Notes: generated from the sequence alone by a model not told the origin. A stretch of DNA of 64,000 nucleotides from Sutterella sp047777475 (GCA_047777475.1 JBKEET010000009.1:1-64000), one strand, 5' to 3'. Positions 51,655-60,253 are shown, counted from the first letter of the stretch. Made by a program: numbers and translations.

Positions 51655-52596
51655 TTGAACGCACCGCTTTCGACCGACCTGCTCCTCCTTCTCGAAGCGC
51701 TTTGGCAGACCCGCTCGCTCTCCGAGGCCGCCCGAAGCTGCGGCGTGAGCCTCGCCACCGCCGTGCGCCTCATGGCGCAGGCCCGGGAGCGCTTCCGCGA
51801 CAGCCTTTTCACCCGCTCGGGGCGGGGCATGCTCCCGACGCCCGCCATGGTCCGCGCGATGCCGCGCATCCGGCTCATCCTCGAGAACCTGCGCGAGCTC
51901 GAAACGCCCGCGGCGTTCGACCCGGCGAAGATCGACTCGGACCTGACCATCGCCTGCGTCGACAACGCGGTCTTCGCGCTCGTCGACGCGGCCGCCCGGC
52001 GCGTGGCCGCGAACGCCCCGCGGCTTCGCGTGCGCTTCAGGCCGATCGACGAGCACTTCCCCGAAAAGCTCCGCGACGGGCTCCTCGACATGGCGCTCTA
52101 TGCGCCGCCCGACATGCCTTCCGGCCGGGGCTTCCGTCACGAGGACCTCTTCAGCACCGAGCACGTGCTCGTCGTGCGCCGGGGCCATCCGCTCGTGGAG
52201 CTCGCCGAGGCGCAGGGCGGCATTGCGCCGGGCGACCTTGCCAGCTGGCGCAGCATCGACCTCCCCTACCGCGGCAGCGCCGCGCAGGAAGGCGCGGCGA
52301 GCGCCCGCGTGCCCGGCTCGGAAACGGGCCTTGAGATGCCCTATTTCATGACGGTGCCGCCCGTGCTCGCCGCCACCGACCTTATCGTGCGGCTGCCGCT
52401 TTTCACGGCGCGCATGTTCTGCCGGCATTTCCCGCTCGAGATCGTGAAAGGTTCGGAAAAGCTCTTTCCCGTCTGGACGCTGAAGCTCATCTGGCACGAG
52501 CGCACCGACGCGGACCCGGCGCAGGTCTGGGCGAGGACGGCGATCGCCACCCTGATGCGGCGCCGCTTCGGCACGATGATCTCAGCAAAGGGCTGA
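51655..52596 (+). CDS. LysR-family regulator with TTG start
   Basis: This 313-residue regulator has its HTH at about residues 9-65 (RSLSEAARSCGVSLATAVRL) and its effector domain from about 95. The TTG start is fixed by GGAGG 7 bp upstream and the absence of an earlier ATG. It diverges from the molybdopterin oxidoreductase operon over a nested palindrome, so it most likely regulates that operon and itself. Confidence 0.88.
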   Translation: MNAPLSTDLLLLLEALWQTRSLSEAARSCGVSLATAVRLMAQARERFRDSLFTRSGRGMLPTPAMVRAMPRIRLILENLRELETPAAFDPAKIDSDLTIACVDNAVFALVDAAARRVAANAPRLRVRFRPIDEHFPEKLRDGLLDMALYAPPDMPSGRGFRHEDLFSTEHVLVVRRGHPLVELAEAQGGIAPGDLASWRSIDLPYRGSAAQEGAASARVPGSETGLEMPYFMTVPPVLAATDLIVRLPLFTARMFCRHFPLEIVKGSEKLFPVWTLKLIWHERTDADPAQVWARTAIATLMRRRFGTMISAKG

Positions 52597-52636
52597 GCGC
52601 CCCGCTGCACACCCTTTTTGCTACAATACGGCGCGC

Positions 52637-52690
52637 ATCGGGACGGCCCGAGCCGCACCACGTTTTCCATTGGGGACGGCCCCGTCTTTT
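52637..52690 (+). promoter_or_regulatory. Guanidine-II (mini-ykkC) riboswitch
   Basis: Two hairpins with identical ACGG loops are present: TCGGG-ACGG-CCCGA (52638-52651) and GGGG-ACGG-CCCC (52672-52683), separated by 20 nt. The second is followed by a short linker and the RBS (GGAG, 52700-52703). Paired hairpins with ACGR loops are the definition of mini-ykkC, which binds guanidinium and turns on translation of exporters. The next gene is a Gdx-type guanidinium exporter, confirming the call. Confidence 0.9.
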
Positions 52691-52710
52691 TCAAGTAACG
52701 GAGCTCTCTT

Positions 52711-53028
52711 ATGAATTCCTGGCTTTGGCTCGTTGCCGCAGGTCTCTGCGAAGTCCTCTGGGCCGTTTCCCTCAAATACACCGCCGGCTGGAGCCGCCCG
52801 CTCCCGAGCGTCATCACCGTGGCCGGCATGATCGCCTCTTTCGTCTTCCTCGCGCACGCGCTCAAGACCATACCGCTCGGCACGGCCTATGCGGCGTGGA
52901 CCGGCATCGGCATCCTCGGCACGACGCTCTTCGGTATTTTCTTTCTCGGCGAAAGCGCCAGCGCCGTGCGCCTTCTTTCAATCGGCCTCATCGCCGCCGG
53001 CATCGCCGGTCTCAAGATGGCCGCCTAG
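52711..53028 (+). CDS. sugE: Guanidinium exporter of the SMR family
   Basis: This 105-residue four-helix protein exchanges guanidinium for protons as an antiparallel dimer. The essential Glu14 lies in AAGLCEVLWAV, and GTAYAAWTGIGILGT is the Gdx/SugE-specific segment (EmrE-type multidrug exporters differ here). Expression is controlled by the guanidine-II riboswitch in its leader. Its stop overlaps the end of the convergent Crp/Fnr-like gene. Confidence 0.94.
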   Translation: MNSWLWLVAAGLCEVLWAVSLKYTAGWSRPLPSVITVAGMIASFVFLAHALKTIPLGTAYAAWTGIGILGTTLFGIFFLGESASAVRLLSIGLIAAGIAGLKMAA

Positions 53029-53825
53029 CCCCAGTACTGCCGGATGTCCGCCGGGCGCGGCATCGACGACAGCGGCTCCTCGACCGAGCGCAGGAGCTCG
53101 TTGGCTTCGTTCAGGAGCTTGAGCGAGAGGCTTTCGGTGACGCCCTGCGGCTGCAGGTCGCCCGCCCTGCGCCAGGACGCCGTGATGCGGTCGAGCCAGC
53201 CGAGCGAGCAGCCGAGCACGCCGCTGATGTTTTCCCGCGAGAGAATGCGCGGCGCTTCCACCCGCCCGTCCGAAAGGCGGCCGTAATTCAGGTTCCAGCT
53301 GAGCAGCAGCGCCTTGAGGCACTCGTCTTTTTTAAGGAGCGTGAGGCAGGCAAACGAAAGCCGGTCGGAAAGCCCCGAAAGCTCGCACTGCAGCGCGAGC
53401 AGGCGCGGGAGATTCGGATCCTTGGCCACGATGGAGAGAAACGCTTCCTGCGGGCAGCTCAGCACGACGCTCGGCTGCAGGGCCCGGTAGCTGCCGGCGG
53501 CCGGCCGGCCCGAAAAGATGTTGAGGTTTCCGGTGGCGATGTTGCCGGGCAGCGCCAGCGCGAACTGTCCTTCGGCGCCCGGGTTGTAGGCCCCGAGCTG
53601 GCGGGCGATCATGCCGCGCTCGACGACCGCAAAGCGCGCCACGGGCTGGTCCTCGCGGTAGATCATCTCGCCCACGCCGAGCTCGGTGCGCTCGCCGATG
53701 TTCTCGAGGACGCGCCGGAGTTCCGGATGCAGCGGCGGGCAGATCCAGGGCATGAGCGGCAGACGGTAGATGTAATCGAGCACAGGACGGGTGCGCTGCG
53801 CGCCGAAAGCGGCCAAAACGGACAT
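53025..53825 (-). CDS. Crp/Fnr-like regulator
   Basis: This 266-residue protein has an N-terminal cyclic-nucleotide-binding-like beta-roll (about 35-140) and a C-terminal helix-turn-helix (about 190-230: SRENISGVLGCSLGWLDRIT). Glycines of the roll are kept, but the phosphate-binding Arg/Ser pattern of CRP is not obvious and no N-terminal FeS cysteine cluster as in FNR is seen, so the signal is unknown. GGGAGGA 6 bp upstream supports the ATG. Confidence 0.75.
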   Translation of the reverse strand: MSVLAAFGAQRTRPVLDYIYRLPLMPWICPPLHPELRRVLENIGERTELGVGEMIYREDQPVARFAVVERGMIARQLGAYNPGAEGQFALALPGNIATGNLNIFSGRPAAGSYRALQPSVVLSCPQEAFLSIVAKDPNLPRLLALQCELSGLSDRLSFACLTLLKKDECLKALLLSWNLNYGRLSDGRVEAPRILSRENISGVLGCSLGWLDRITASWRRAGDLQPQGVTESLSLKLLNEANELLRSVEEPLSSMPRPADIRQYWG

Positions 53826-53885
53826 GAAAAATCCTCCCGGGTATGAAGTATACGGGAGGAAAGTTCTGCGTCTGTATAGTGGAAA

Positions 53886-53911
53886 CGCCGAAATCCAAAG
53901 GGATTTCAGCG
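53886..53911 (-). terminator. Weak terminator of the lipoprotein gene at 53917
   Basis: The arms CGCCGAAATCC and GGATTTCAGCG (with one mismatch) are followed by a short T-rich tract on the minus strand, 6 bp past the stop codon. Confidence 0.5.
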
Positions 53912-53916
53912 TTTTG

Positions 53917-54819
53917 TCAGATCTTGGCCTTAAGGCGCGGCATCACAAAGTAATGTGCGCGCGACGCATCGAGCACCGCCGGGAGCGACTCGCCGAGCTT
54001 GGTCTTGGCCGGCGCCAGGTAGATCCAGGTCTTGCTCGGCAGCTCGGCGGCCATCGAGCGGAAGAGCCGCCCGCTGTCGACCTTGGCCTTGTCAGGGAGC
54101 GTGAGCGTCAGGAAAGCCGTGCGCGAGAACTTCCAGTAGCGGCCGCCCGCGGGCTCGATCCAAAGCGGGATCCTGACGGCGGGAGCATCCGCCTCGTCGC
54201 GGTCGCTGATGAACACGGTGAGCGAGCAGAGCGACTTCTGGTCGCCCCCGACGCTCTGCGGCGCGGGGCAGCCGCGCGCGGGATCGACGAGCACGAGCTC
54301 GGAAGCGCTGTAGCCCACCCTGCCGTAAGTGCCGTGCAGCGTATTGAAGGCGCTGCCCTGCTTGAAGCCCTCTTTCTCGGCCGTGCGCTGCAGCACGCGC
54401 TCCATGCGGCGCGTGAGTTCCTTCTGCGCTTCGATGCGCGAGCCATAGTCCCTCTTGGCCATGTAGGCGAAAAGATGGTTCTTGCTCTCGGTGTACTCGG
54501 GCCGGATCAGCAGCGTCAGATTCTTCGGAACGGCCACGGTGCCCTCGGGAAGCTTTTGGCCGGGCTTGAGGACCACGGCCTGGATGATGTTCTCGGAGAG
54601 CTTCGTGGAATCGGGCATGTCGGAGCCCGGCGTCCTCACCGAATCGCGCACATGCCAGAAATCCATCTGCTGGGCGATGTTGTTGGCGTAAGAAAGATCC
54701 GCCTTGTAGCGAAGCTCGCGCTGCGGCTCCTGCTCTCCGAAAAGAGCGCAGCCCGACAGCAGGGCCGAGGCGGCAAGCGCGGCGGCGATCAGGCGAGTGG
54801 AAGTGCTTCTGAAAAACAT
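53917..54819 (-). CDS. Lipoprotein of unknown function, paralogue of 59222 gene
   Basis: This 300-residue outer-membrane-type lipoprotein has the lipobox LLSGC (Cys24). The family has no known function. The second half resembles that of the lipoprotein at 59222: a WIEP/WIDP segment after charged residues, then a hydrophobic strand pair and a late TWIYLAP / LLYFYGID stretch. Two cysteines (RGCPAPQ, SLCSLTV) may be bridged. It is monocistronic, with no informative neighbour. Confidence 0.75.
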   Translation of the reverse strand: MFFRSTSTRLIAAALAASALLSGCALFGEQEPQRELRYKADLSYANNIAQQMDFWHVRDSVRTPGSDMPDSTKLSENIIQAVVLKPGQKLPEGTVAVPKNLTLLIRPEYTESKNHLFAYMAKRDYGSRIEAQKELTRRMERVLQRTAEKEGFKQGSAFNTLHGTYGRVGYSASELVLVDPARGCPAPQSVGGDQKSLCSLTVFISDRDEADAPAVRIPLWIEPAGGRYWKFSRTAFLTLTLPDKAKVDSGRLFRSMAAELPSKTWIYLAPAKTKLGESLPAVLDASRAHYFVMPRLKAKI

Positions 54820-54919
54820 AGGGACGGATCTTTTTTCTTGGGGGCGAAGCGTTCCGGCGGTTCGCCCTTTATGTGGTCGACAAGGTTTGATCTTACGCCA
54901 AAGCGCGGATTAAATATGT

Positions 54920-54943
54920 AAAAAAAAGCCGCCGCACGGCGGC
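54920..54943 (-). terminator. Terminator of the iadA operon
   Basis: GCCGCC (54928-54933) pairs with GGCGGC (54938-54943) and a long T-run follows on the minus strand. A second GC-rich repeat, CGCCCGGGCG twice (54971-54980 and 54987-54996), stands between it and the gene end. Confidence 0.8.
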
Positions 54944-55008
54944 GGCGGCCCTTCTGATGCTTTTTAGCAACGCCCGGGCGGGAGGGCGCCCGGGCGCTGC
55001 GGGAGCGA

Positions 55009-56154
55009 TCAGTATTCGAAGGTGCCTTTCACTTCGATATTGCCCTCGCGCATCATGACGCGGCCCTTGCTCACCACGTAGGAGAGCTCGAGCTCGTCGG
55101 TGAAGAGGCAGCAGTTGCCGCAGCCGCCCTCCTCGATGACGCCCTGGCCCTTGAGGCCGAGCGCGGCGCCCACGTTGGACGTCGTGAAGGTCAGCGCCTT
55201 CTCGATCGGCATGCTGTACTCGGTGATGAGGCGCTTCGTCTCGCGCAGGTTCGCGTCGACGCCGCCCACGCCGAGGCCGACCATCTCGCCCTTGTCGTTG
55301 AAGCGCGGCACCGAGCCGTGGCCGTCGGTCGAGAACGTAAGGTGCGTCGGGTCGACGCCCGCGTCAAGCGCCTCGACGATGGCCTGGGCCGGATGGTCGA
55401 AGCAGCAGGAGGCGCCCGTCGTGATGTCGATCCAGCCGCCCGCCTTGGCAAACTCGACGGCCGCGTCGAACACGTGGCGTATGCGGGCGCAGTGCGTCGG
55501 GCGGATGTGCTTGATCGGGAAGCCCCTCTTCACGATCTCGCGGTACATGTCGAAGGGCCCGGGAATGTTGCCGGTGTGCACGTGCAGGAAGCCGGTCTTG
55601 CCGGCGATCATGCCGCCCACGCGGATGTCGGTGAGCATCGAAAGGACCGTCTCGAGCGTCGGGAACGAGGAGCGGTGGTCGCCGAGCGCGATCTTCACGC
55701 CGAGCACCTCGGGCACGAAGAACAGGTCGTCGGCGATCGAGTCGGTGAGCAGCGTCGGCGGCACGTGGTAGTTCGACGTGTACATCCAGGCGCTCACGCC
55801 TTCGGTCTTGAGCGCGCGCACCTTGGCGAGCAGGTTCGGGATCGAGCGCGTGACGTAGTCCGTGCCCGAGACGCCGACGACGCTCGTGGTGCCGCAGGCG
55901 ATCAGCTCCGAGAGCATGAGCTCGGGCGTGCGCGTCGCCGGGCCGCCCTCGCCGCCGCCGCCCGTGACGTGGATGTGCTGGTCGAAAAAGCCCGGCGTCA
56001 TGATCATGCCCTTCGCATCGATCGTCTCGGTGTTCGGGAGCGAGGACGTGAGGTCCCTGCCGACGGCGAGCACCTGCCCGGCGCCCATCAGGACGTCGGT
56101 GACGCCGAGATCCTTCGGCGCGAAGACCCGGGCATTTTTAATAAGAAGTGCCAT
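55009..56154 (-). CDS. iadA: Isoaspartyl dipeptidase
   Basis: This 381-residue zinc amidohydrolase cleaves beta-aspartyl dipeptides, releasing aspartate. Motifs are FDQHIHVTGGGGEGGPATRT with the metal-binding HxH, GTTSVVGVSGTD, SDHRS-type ALGDHRSSFPT and THCARI. The final metal Asp is in TFSTDGHGSVP. AAGGAG 7 bp upstream supports the start. It is second in an operon after a DcuC-type carrier (28 bp gap), which suggests import of isoaspartyl peptides or exchange of aspartate-derived fumarate/succinate. Confidence 0.92.
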   Translation of the reverse strand: MALLIKNARVFAPKDLGVTDVLMGAGQVLAVGRDLTSSLPNTETIDAKGMIMTPGFFDQHIHVTGGGGEGGPATRTPELMLSELIACGTTSVVGVSGTDYVTRSIPNLLAKVRALKTEGVSAWMYTSNYHVPPTLLTDSIADDLFFVPEVLGVKIALGDHRSSFPTLETVLSMLTDIRVGGMIAGKTGFLHVHTGNIPGPFDMYREIVKRGFPIKHIRPTHCARIRHVFDAAVEFAKAGGWIDITTGASCCFDHPAQAIVEALDAGVDPTHLTFSTDGHGSVPRFNDKGEMVGLGVGGVDANLRETKRLITEYSMPIEKALTFTTSNVGAALGLKGQGVIEEGGCGNCCLFTDELELSYVVSKGRVMMREGNIEVKGTFEY

Positions 56155-56182
56155 TTTCGAACTCCTTTAAAAGAAAGACGGT

Positions 56183-57553
56183 TCAGAGGAAGAGCGCCGA
56201 AGCGGCGACGTTGACGACCAGCGCGAGGATCATCACGGGGATGGTGCGGCGCACGACGTCAAAGGGCTGCAGCCCGGCAATGCTCGAGACGGCGATCACG
56301 ACGCCCGCAATCGGGGACATCGTACGGCCGATGCCGGCGCTCAGCTGCACCGGGACGGCGAGGACGGCCGTGCTGATGCCGACCGAGCCCGCGGCCTGCG
56401 GCAGCAGGGGCGAGAAAGCGAAGAAGGCGGCGTTGCCGGAGCCCGTCACCAAGGCGGCGAGCACCATGATGCCGAGCATGACGATGAGCATGAGCCAGAC
56501 GCCGGCGCCCTGCATCGAGGCGGCCGCGTTGATCATCGTCGTGATGCCGCCGAGCTTGGTCATGCCGTAGGCGAAGAACTCGGCGCAGACGATGAGCGAG
56601 ATCGTCGACGTGAAGACCTTGCCCATGCCTTCGAAGAACGCGGCGAACTGCTTGCAGGCTTCCTTGAAGTCGCGCCGGTGCAGGATGTCAATGAGGAAAG
56701 CGATGAGCACCGAGAGCAGGATGCCGGTCTGCAGCGAAAGCTTGTAGGCCTTCACGATGAGCGGCGAGAAAACGAGGAGCAGCACGAGCGGCAGCATCGG
56801 CAGGATCGCGTAGTACGAGGGGCCGGCGCCTTCGAACGCCTTCTCGACGTCCTGCTTTTCGCCGGCGGCCTGAACGCCCTTGCCGGCGTCGCGCTTGTCG
56901 AACCAGCGCTGCACGAAGAAGTGCCCGAGCGCGACGACGATGATCACGCAGATCGCCACGGGGATCTGGCTGTGCACGAAGTAGCTCACGACGTCCGTGC
57001 CGATGAGGTCGGCGGCCCGCATGGCGTTCGAGCTCGACGGGCCGAGGTCAAGGCAGCAGGTCGAGGCGATCACGGCCGCGGCGGCGGCGCGCGACGTGCC
57101 GAGCGCAATCAAGAGCGGGTAAACGCTCGCCATCAGCAGCAGCCCGAGGCCGACCGCGCTGTTGATGAAGAGCGCCATGAACTGGCCGATCACGTAGGTG
57201 ACGGCGAGCAGCACATAGGGCGAGCGGATGGCCGAGAGCGGCTTCACGCAGAGCTTCACGAGCGACTTGGAGGCGCCGATGCGGTCCATGTAGACCGAGA
57301 AGCCCGCGATCATCATGATGTTGAGCCCGAGGCCCGGGACGCGGCCCTTGATCAGCTGGTCGAAGGCCTCGACGTAGTCAAAGAGGATCAGGTGCGTGGT
57401 CTGCTTGGGCTTGATCGGCGCCACGCCCATGAAGGAAGCGACGACGAGCATGAAGAGGCCCGCCACGAGCAGGATGACGGGCGGGTAGTACTTTTTGTAG
57501 ACGCACCAGGCGACCATGCCGATCACGAGGAGCGTCACGATGATTCCAAACAT
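56183..57553 (-). CDS. DcuC-family carrier
   Basis: This 456-residue carrier of the DcuC family has the same layout as the carrier at 32099: GFSVYMDRIGASKSLVKLC in the first half, FINSAVGLGLLLMASVYP, and the second-half segment VTGSGNAAFFAFSPLLPQ. GGAG stands 6 bp before the ATG. It is cotranscribed with iadA, so it probably handles dicarboxylates or acidic dipeptide products. Confidence 0.9.
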   Translation of the reverse strand: MFGIIVTLLVIGMVAWCVYKKYYPPVILLVAGLFMLVVASFMGVAPIKPKQTTHLILFDYVEAFDQLIKGRVPGLGLNIMMIAGFSVYMDRIGASKSLVKLCVKPLSAIRSPYVLLAVTYVIGQFMALFINSAVGLGLLLMASVYPLLIALGTSRAAAAAVIASTCCLDLGPSSSNAMRAADLIGTDVVSYFVHSQIPVAICVIIVVALGHFFVQRWFDKRDAGKGVQAAGEKQDVEKAFEGAGPSYYAILPMLPLVLLLVFSPLIVKAYKLSLQTGILLSVLIAFLIDILHRRDFKEACKQFAAFFEGMGKVFTSTISLIVCAEFFAYGMTKLGGITTMINAAASMQGAGVWLMLIVMLGIMVLAALVTGSGNAAFFAFSPLLPQAAGSVGISTAVLAVPVQLSAGIGRTMSPIAGVVIAVSSIAGLQPFDVVRRTIPVMILALVVNVAASALFL

Positions 57554-57710
57554 GATTTTCTCCGAGGAACCGTTCTGGGAACGGCTATGAGAGGGTTGTG
57601 GATGGGGATGCCGTGAGCATTATCACACGGCCCGGGAACGGACCGTTTCAGGAAAAACCCTGCCGCAGCACGGCCTCGGATTAAACTTCGGCCGATTGTT
57701 GCTTAGGGAA

Positions 57711-57766
57711 TAAAAAAGGGGTGTTGCTCTGTCTTCTTTGCCCGAAGACTTTTGCAACACCCCCTT
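57711..57766 (-). terminator. Terminator of the binding-protein gene
   Basis: The long arms AGGGGTGTTGC (57717-57727) and GCAACACCCC (57754-57763) enclose a second hairpin, GTCTTC/GAAGAC (57731-57749). Six T residues follow on the minus strand. Confidence 0.88.
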
Positions 57767-57819
57767 TGCCTTTCTCCCCGGAGCCTGAGGCAGCGCGGGG
57801 AAAATTTTTTTCAGTCGGC

Positions 57820-58572
57820 TCAGTGCTTGCCGAACCACTTCGTGTAGAGCTTGTCGTACTCGCCGTTCTCGTGCATCTTCTTGAGGGCGGCGTTGAGCTC
57901 GTCGGCCAGCTTCGTGTTCTTCTTGTTGACGATCATCGCGAAGTCGTCGGCCGAGAGCATCTCGGGAAGGTGCACCACCGCGGCGGCGAGCTTCGGCTGC
58001 TGCGTGAGCAGGTAATCGGTGACGGGCTTGTCGTTGATCACGGCGTCGGCGCCGCCGTTGGCGAGGTCAAGGATGGCGTCGCCCGCATTGTTGAACGTCG
58101 TGATGTGCGCGTCCGGGATTTCCTTGGCCTTGGAGGCGGACGTCGTGCCGATCTGCACCGCGAGCTTCTTGCCCTTCAGGTCGGCAAAGCCCTTGATCTT
58201 GCCCTCGTCGCCCCTGCGCACGAGGATGGTGAGGCCCGACTTGTAGAACGGCTCGAGGAAGAGCACGCGCTTCTTGCGCGCCTCGGTGACGGAGAAGCCG
58301 GAAGCGCCGACGTCGACCGAGCCCGAAAGGATCGCCGGGATGATGCCGTCGAAGCCCATGTTGACGATCTTGACGTCGTAGCCCGCAATCTTGCCCATTT
58401 CGCGGACGAGATCCATCTCGAAGCCCGTGATCTCGTGCGTTTCGCCGCTCACGAACTCAAAGGGCGGGAACGTCGTGTTCGAGGCGACGCGCAGGTCCTT
58501 TGCAAAGGCGGCGCCCGAAAGCGCGATGGTGCCGGCGAGCGCGGCGGCAAGCAGGTTCTTCATCTTAAACAT
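57820..58572 (-). CDS. Polar amino-acid ABC-type periplasmic binding protein
   Basis: This 250-residue class-3 solute-binding protein has a signal peptide cut near AAFAKDL. The ligand-pocket start FPPFEFVSGETHEITGFEMD and the later GFDGIIPAILSGSVDVGASG are typical of GlnH/ArtJ-type receptors. No permease or ATPase gene accompanies it, and it has its own terminator, so it must share a transporter encoded elsewhere or act as a sensor. Confidence 0.9.
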   Translation of the reverse strand: MFKMKNLLAAALAGTIALSGAAFAKDLRVASNTTFPPFEFVSGETHEITGFEMDLVREMGKIAGYDVKIVNMGFDGIIPAILSGSVDVGASGFSVTEARKKRVLFLEPFYKSGLTILVRRGDEGKIKGFADLKGKKLAVQIGTTSASKAKEIPDAHITTFNNAGDAILDLANGGADAVINDKPVTDYLLTQQPKLAAAVVHLPEMLSADDFAMIVNKKNTKLADELNAALKKMHENGEYDKLYTKWFGKH

Positions 58573-58772
58573 GAGGCATAACTCCGTTGATGGCTGTCTT
58601 TCTTCTTTTGGGGGCGGAAGCGGGGCCAGCCTTGCCGGGCTCTCCGCGCATTGGGTGGGATTCTATCAGCGCCTCTTATCCAAAAAGCGCCCGCAAGCGG
58701 CCGGCGGCACTGCTTTAAATCAAGAAAGATGTGAACAAAATCAACGGTTTACATATGGCCGACCAATGCGGC

Positions 58773-59225
58773 TCAATTGTCGAAGAGAGAGCCGGTTTCG
58801 CCGCGCGCCAAATGCTTCCGGGCCGCGCCGCCCTCTTCGGCCGGCGCGGGCTTGGCGAGGTCGCGCTCGATCCAGCGCACGATGAGGCCTATTGCCCAGG
58901 CTTTTTCGCTATCGGTGAGCTCGCGCCCGCGGGGCACGCCCCACCACTTTTCGAAGCAGCCCCGGCAGCAGCAGGCCGTGGCGTGCTGCGCCGTGAAGAC
59001 CGGGCAGCCCTTCCAGGGCGTCTGCCGCCCGTCGTTGGGAATGTGCGCGGGGAAAAGCCGCCTGCTCAGGATCTCTGAGGCTTTCTGCGCGAGCGCCTCG
59101 GCGCCGAGCTCCTCGGCCTTCCGGCGATCCTTCGGGCAGAGGCGGAACTTCGCGCGGAAGCGCGAGAGCGAGAGCCGCCGAAGCGCTTCGCCAAAGTCCT
59201 CTTCCGTGCTGCCGATGCGGCTCAC
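58773..59225 (-). CDS. DUF4186 family protein
   Basis: This 150-residue protein has the DUF4186 hallmark PNDGRQTPWKGCPVFTAQHA followed by TACCCRGCFEKWW, with a cluster of four cysteines and a His that may bind metal. The function is unknown. Its start overlaps the stop of the lipoprotein gene by 4 bp (ATGA), so translation is coupled to it. Confidence 0.82.
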   Translation of the reverse strand: MSRIGSTEEDFGEALRRLSLSRFRAKFRLCPKDRRKAEELGAEALAQKASEILSRRLFPAHIPNDGRQTPWKGCPVFTAQHATACCCRGCFEKWWGVPRGRELTDSEKAWAIGLIVRWIERDLAKPAPAEEGGAARKHLARGETGSLFDN

Positions 59226-60103
59226 TGCGCGCCCCCGGCGGCCTTTACAAAATGCAGGATGCGGCCGTTTTCGCCCACAAACGGGCGGTCCTTGGCGTCG
59301 ATGCCGTAGAAATAGAGCAGGCCCTTGGCGCGGGCGGCGATCTTTTCCTGGGCGGCGGCGTCAAGCAGCACCTGCCCCGTGCCGTCGAACGAGGAGATCG
59401 TGACGGTCCTCACGCGCCAGGCCTCGGGCTGTGCGGGATCGATCCAGGCGGGCACCGGCTCGAAGCCGCTCTCGCCCGGATGCTCGCCCTTGGTGATGTC
59501 GCGCGAGCGCACGAGCACTTCGGCGCGGCAGCCCGACGCTTCTTCCGAAGTGGGCGAGGCGGGATCAGCGGGCAGCTTGCAGCGCGTGCCCTCCTTGGCG
59601 AAGTAAACCGTCTGCCGCACTGTATAAGAAAGGCTCATCTCCAGGGGCCGGGGCTTGCCCGCGGCGGAGGCCCAGCCCTCTGCGGCGCCCGCTTCGGTGA
59701 GCGCCCTCACGGCCTCGGCCGCCGCAACGCGCACCGCGCGCTTTTCGTCGGCGGCGCTTTCCTTCGGGATGAACCCGAAGAAATGCGGCATGCTCAGCTG
59801 GTCGCCGCGCGAGAGGCTCGCCTCGACGAGGCCCGAGAAGCTCGGCAGGCCCCAGAGGCCGCGCTGCGTTTCGTCGGCGCCGTAGGGATGCCCTTCGTCC
59901 CTCGGGTCCTCGGCCTGCGCGCAGACGCCCTTCTCCGTCATGTCGGGAACGCTGTAGCCGAACTGCAGCATCAGCGCGCGGGCGCGGCTCGCGCCGGGCT
60001 CGGGCGCCTGCAGCCCGGCGATTTCGGAAGGCGTGTACGTGCCCGCGCAGCCGGTGAGCAGCGCGCCCGAAATCAGCGGGACGGCGATGAGTTTTGCGTG
60101 CAT
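59222..60103 (-). CDS. Lipoprotein of unknown function, paralogue of 53917 gene
   Basis: This 293-residue lipoprotein has the lipobox LLTGC (Cys19). The start at 60103 is fixed by AAGGAG 7 bp upstream and the signal peptide MHAKLIAVPLISGALLTGC. Its second half aligns by eye with the lipoprotein at 53917 (PAWIDPAQPEAWRVRTVTIS; KGLLYFYGIDAKDRPF). The DUF4186 gene is coupled downstream. The leader faces the htpG heat-shock promoter on the opposite strand. Confidence 0.78.
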   Translation of the reverse strand: MHAKLIAVPLISGALLTGCAGTYTPSEIAGLQAPEPGASRARALMLQFGYSVPDMTEKGVCAQAEDPRDEGHPYGADETQRGLWGLPSFSGLVEASLSRGDQLSMPHFFGFIPKESAADEKRAVRVAAAEAVRALTEAGAAEGWASAAGKPRPLEMSLSYTVRQTVYFAKEGTRCKLPADPASPTSEEASGCRAEVLVRSRDITKGEHPGESGFEPVPAWIDPAQPEAWRVRTVTISSFDGTGQVLLDAAAQEKIAARAKGLLYFYGIDAKDRPFVGENGRILHFVKAAGGAQ

Positions 60104-60182
60104 ATCAGGCTCCTTGGGCCGAAATGGGAATGCGTTTGACAACTATAGCCCAGCCGGCACGACCGCGCGTGAAAAGCGGCCC

Positions 60183-60210
60183 CTTGAAATCGGCGGTTTC
60201 ATCCCCATAG
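60183..60210 (+). promoter_or_regulatory. Sigma-32 heat-shock promoter of htpG
   Basis: CTTGAAA (60183-60189), a 13-bp spacer and CCCCATAG (60203-60210) match the sigma-32 consensus CTTGAAA-N11-16-CCCCATNT almost perfectly. Transcription should start near 60217, about 54 nt before the htpG start codon. Confidence 0.92.
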
Positions 60211-60223
60211 AAAAAAGCATTGC

Positions 60224-60253
60224 GGCGCCCCGAGGGCGCCCCTTTGTTTTTTT
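60224..60253 (+). promoter_or_regulatory. Terminator-like hairpin in the htpG leader
   Basis: GGCGCCC (60224-60230) and GGGCGCC (60234-60240) with a CGA loop are followed by CCTTTGTTTTTTT, which is the shape of an intrinsic terminator. It lies between the sigma-32 start site and the htpG RBS, so it could attenuate htpG or change its translation with temperature. Confidence 0.6.

Noticed and set aside
54971..54996. Twofold CGCCCGGGCG repeat as a terminator of iadA
   Set aside because: No T-run follows it on either strand, and a proper terminator stands further downstream at 54920-54943.
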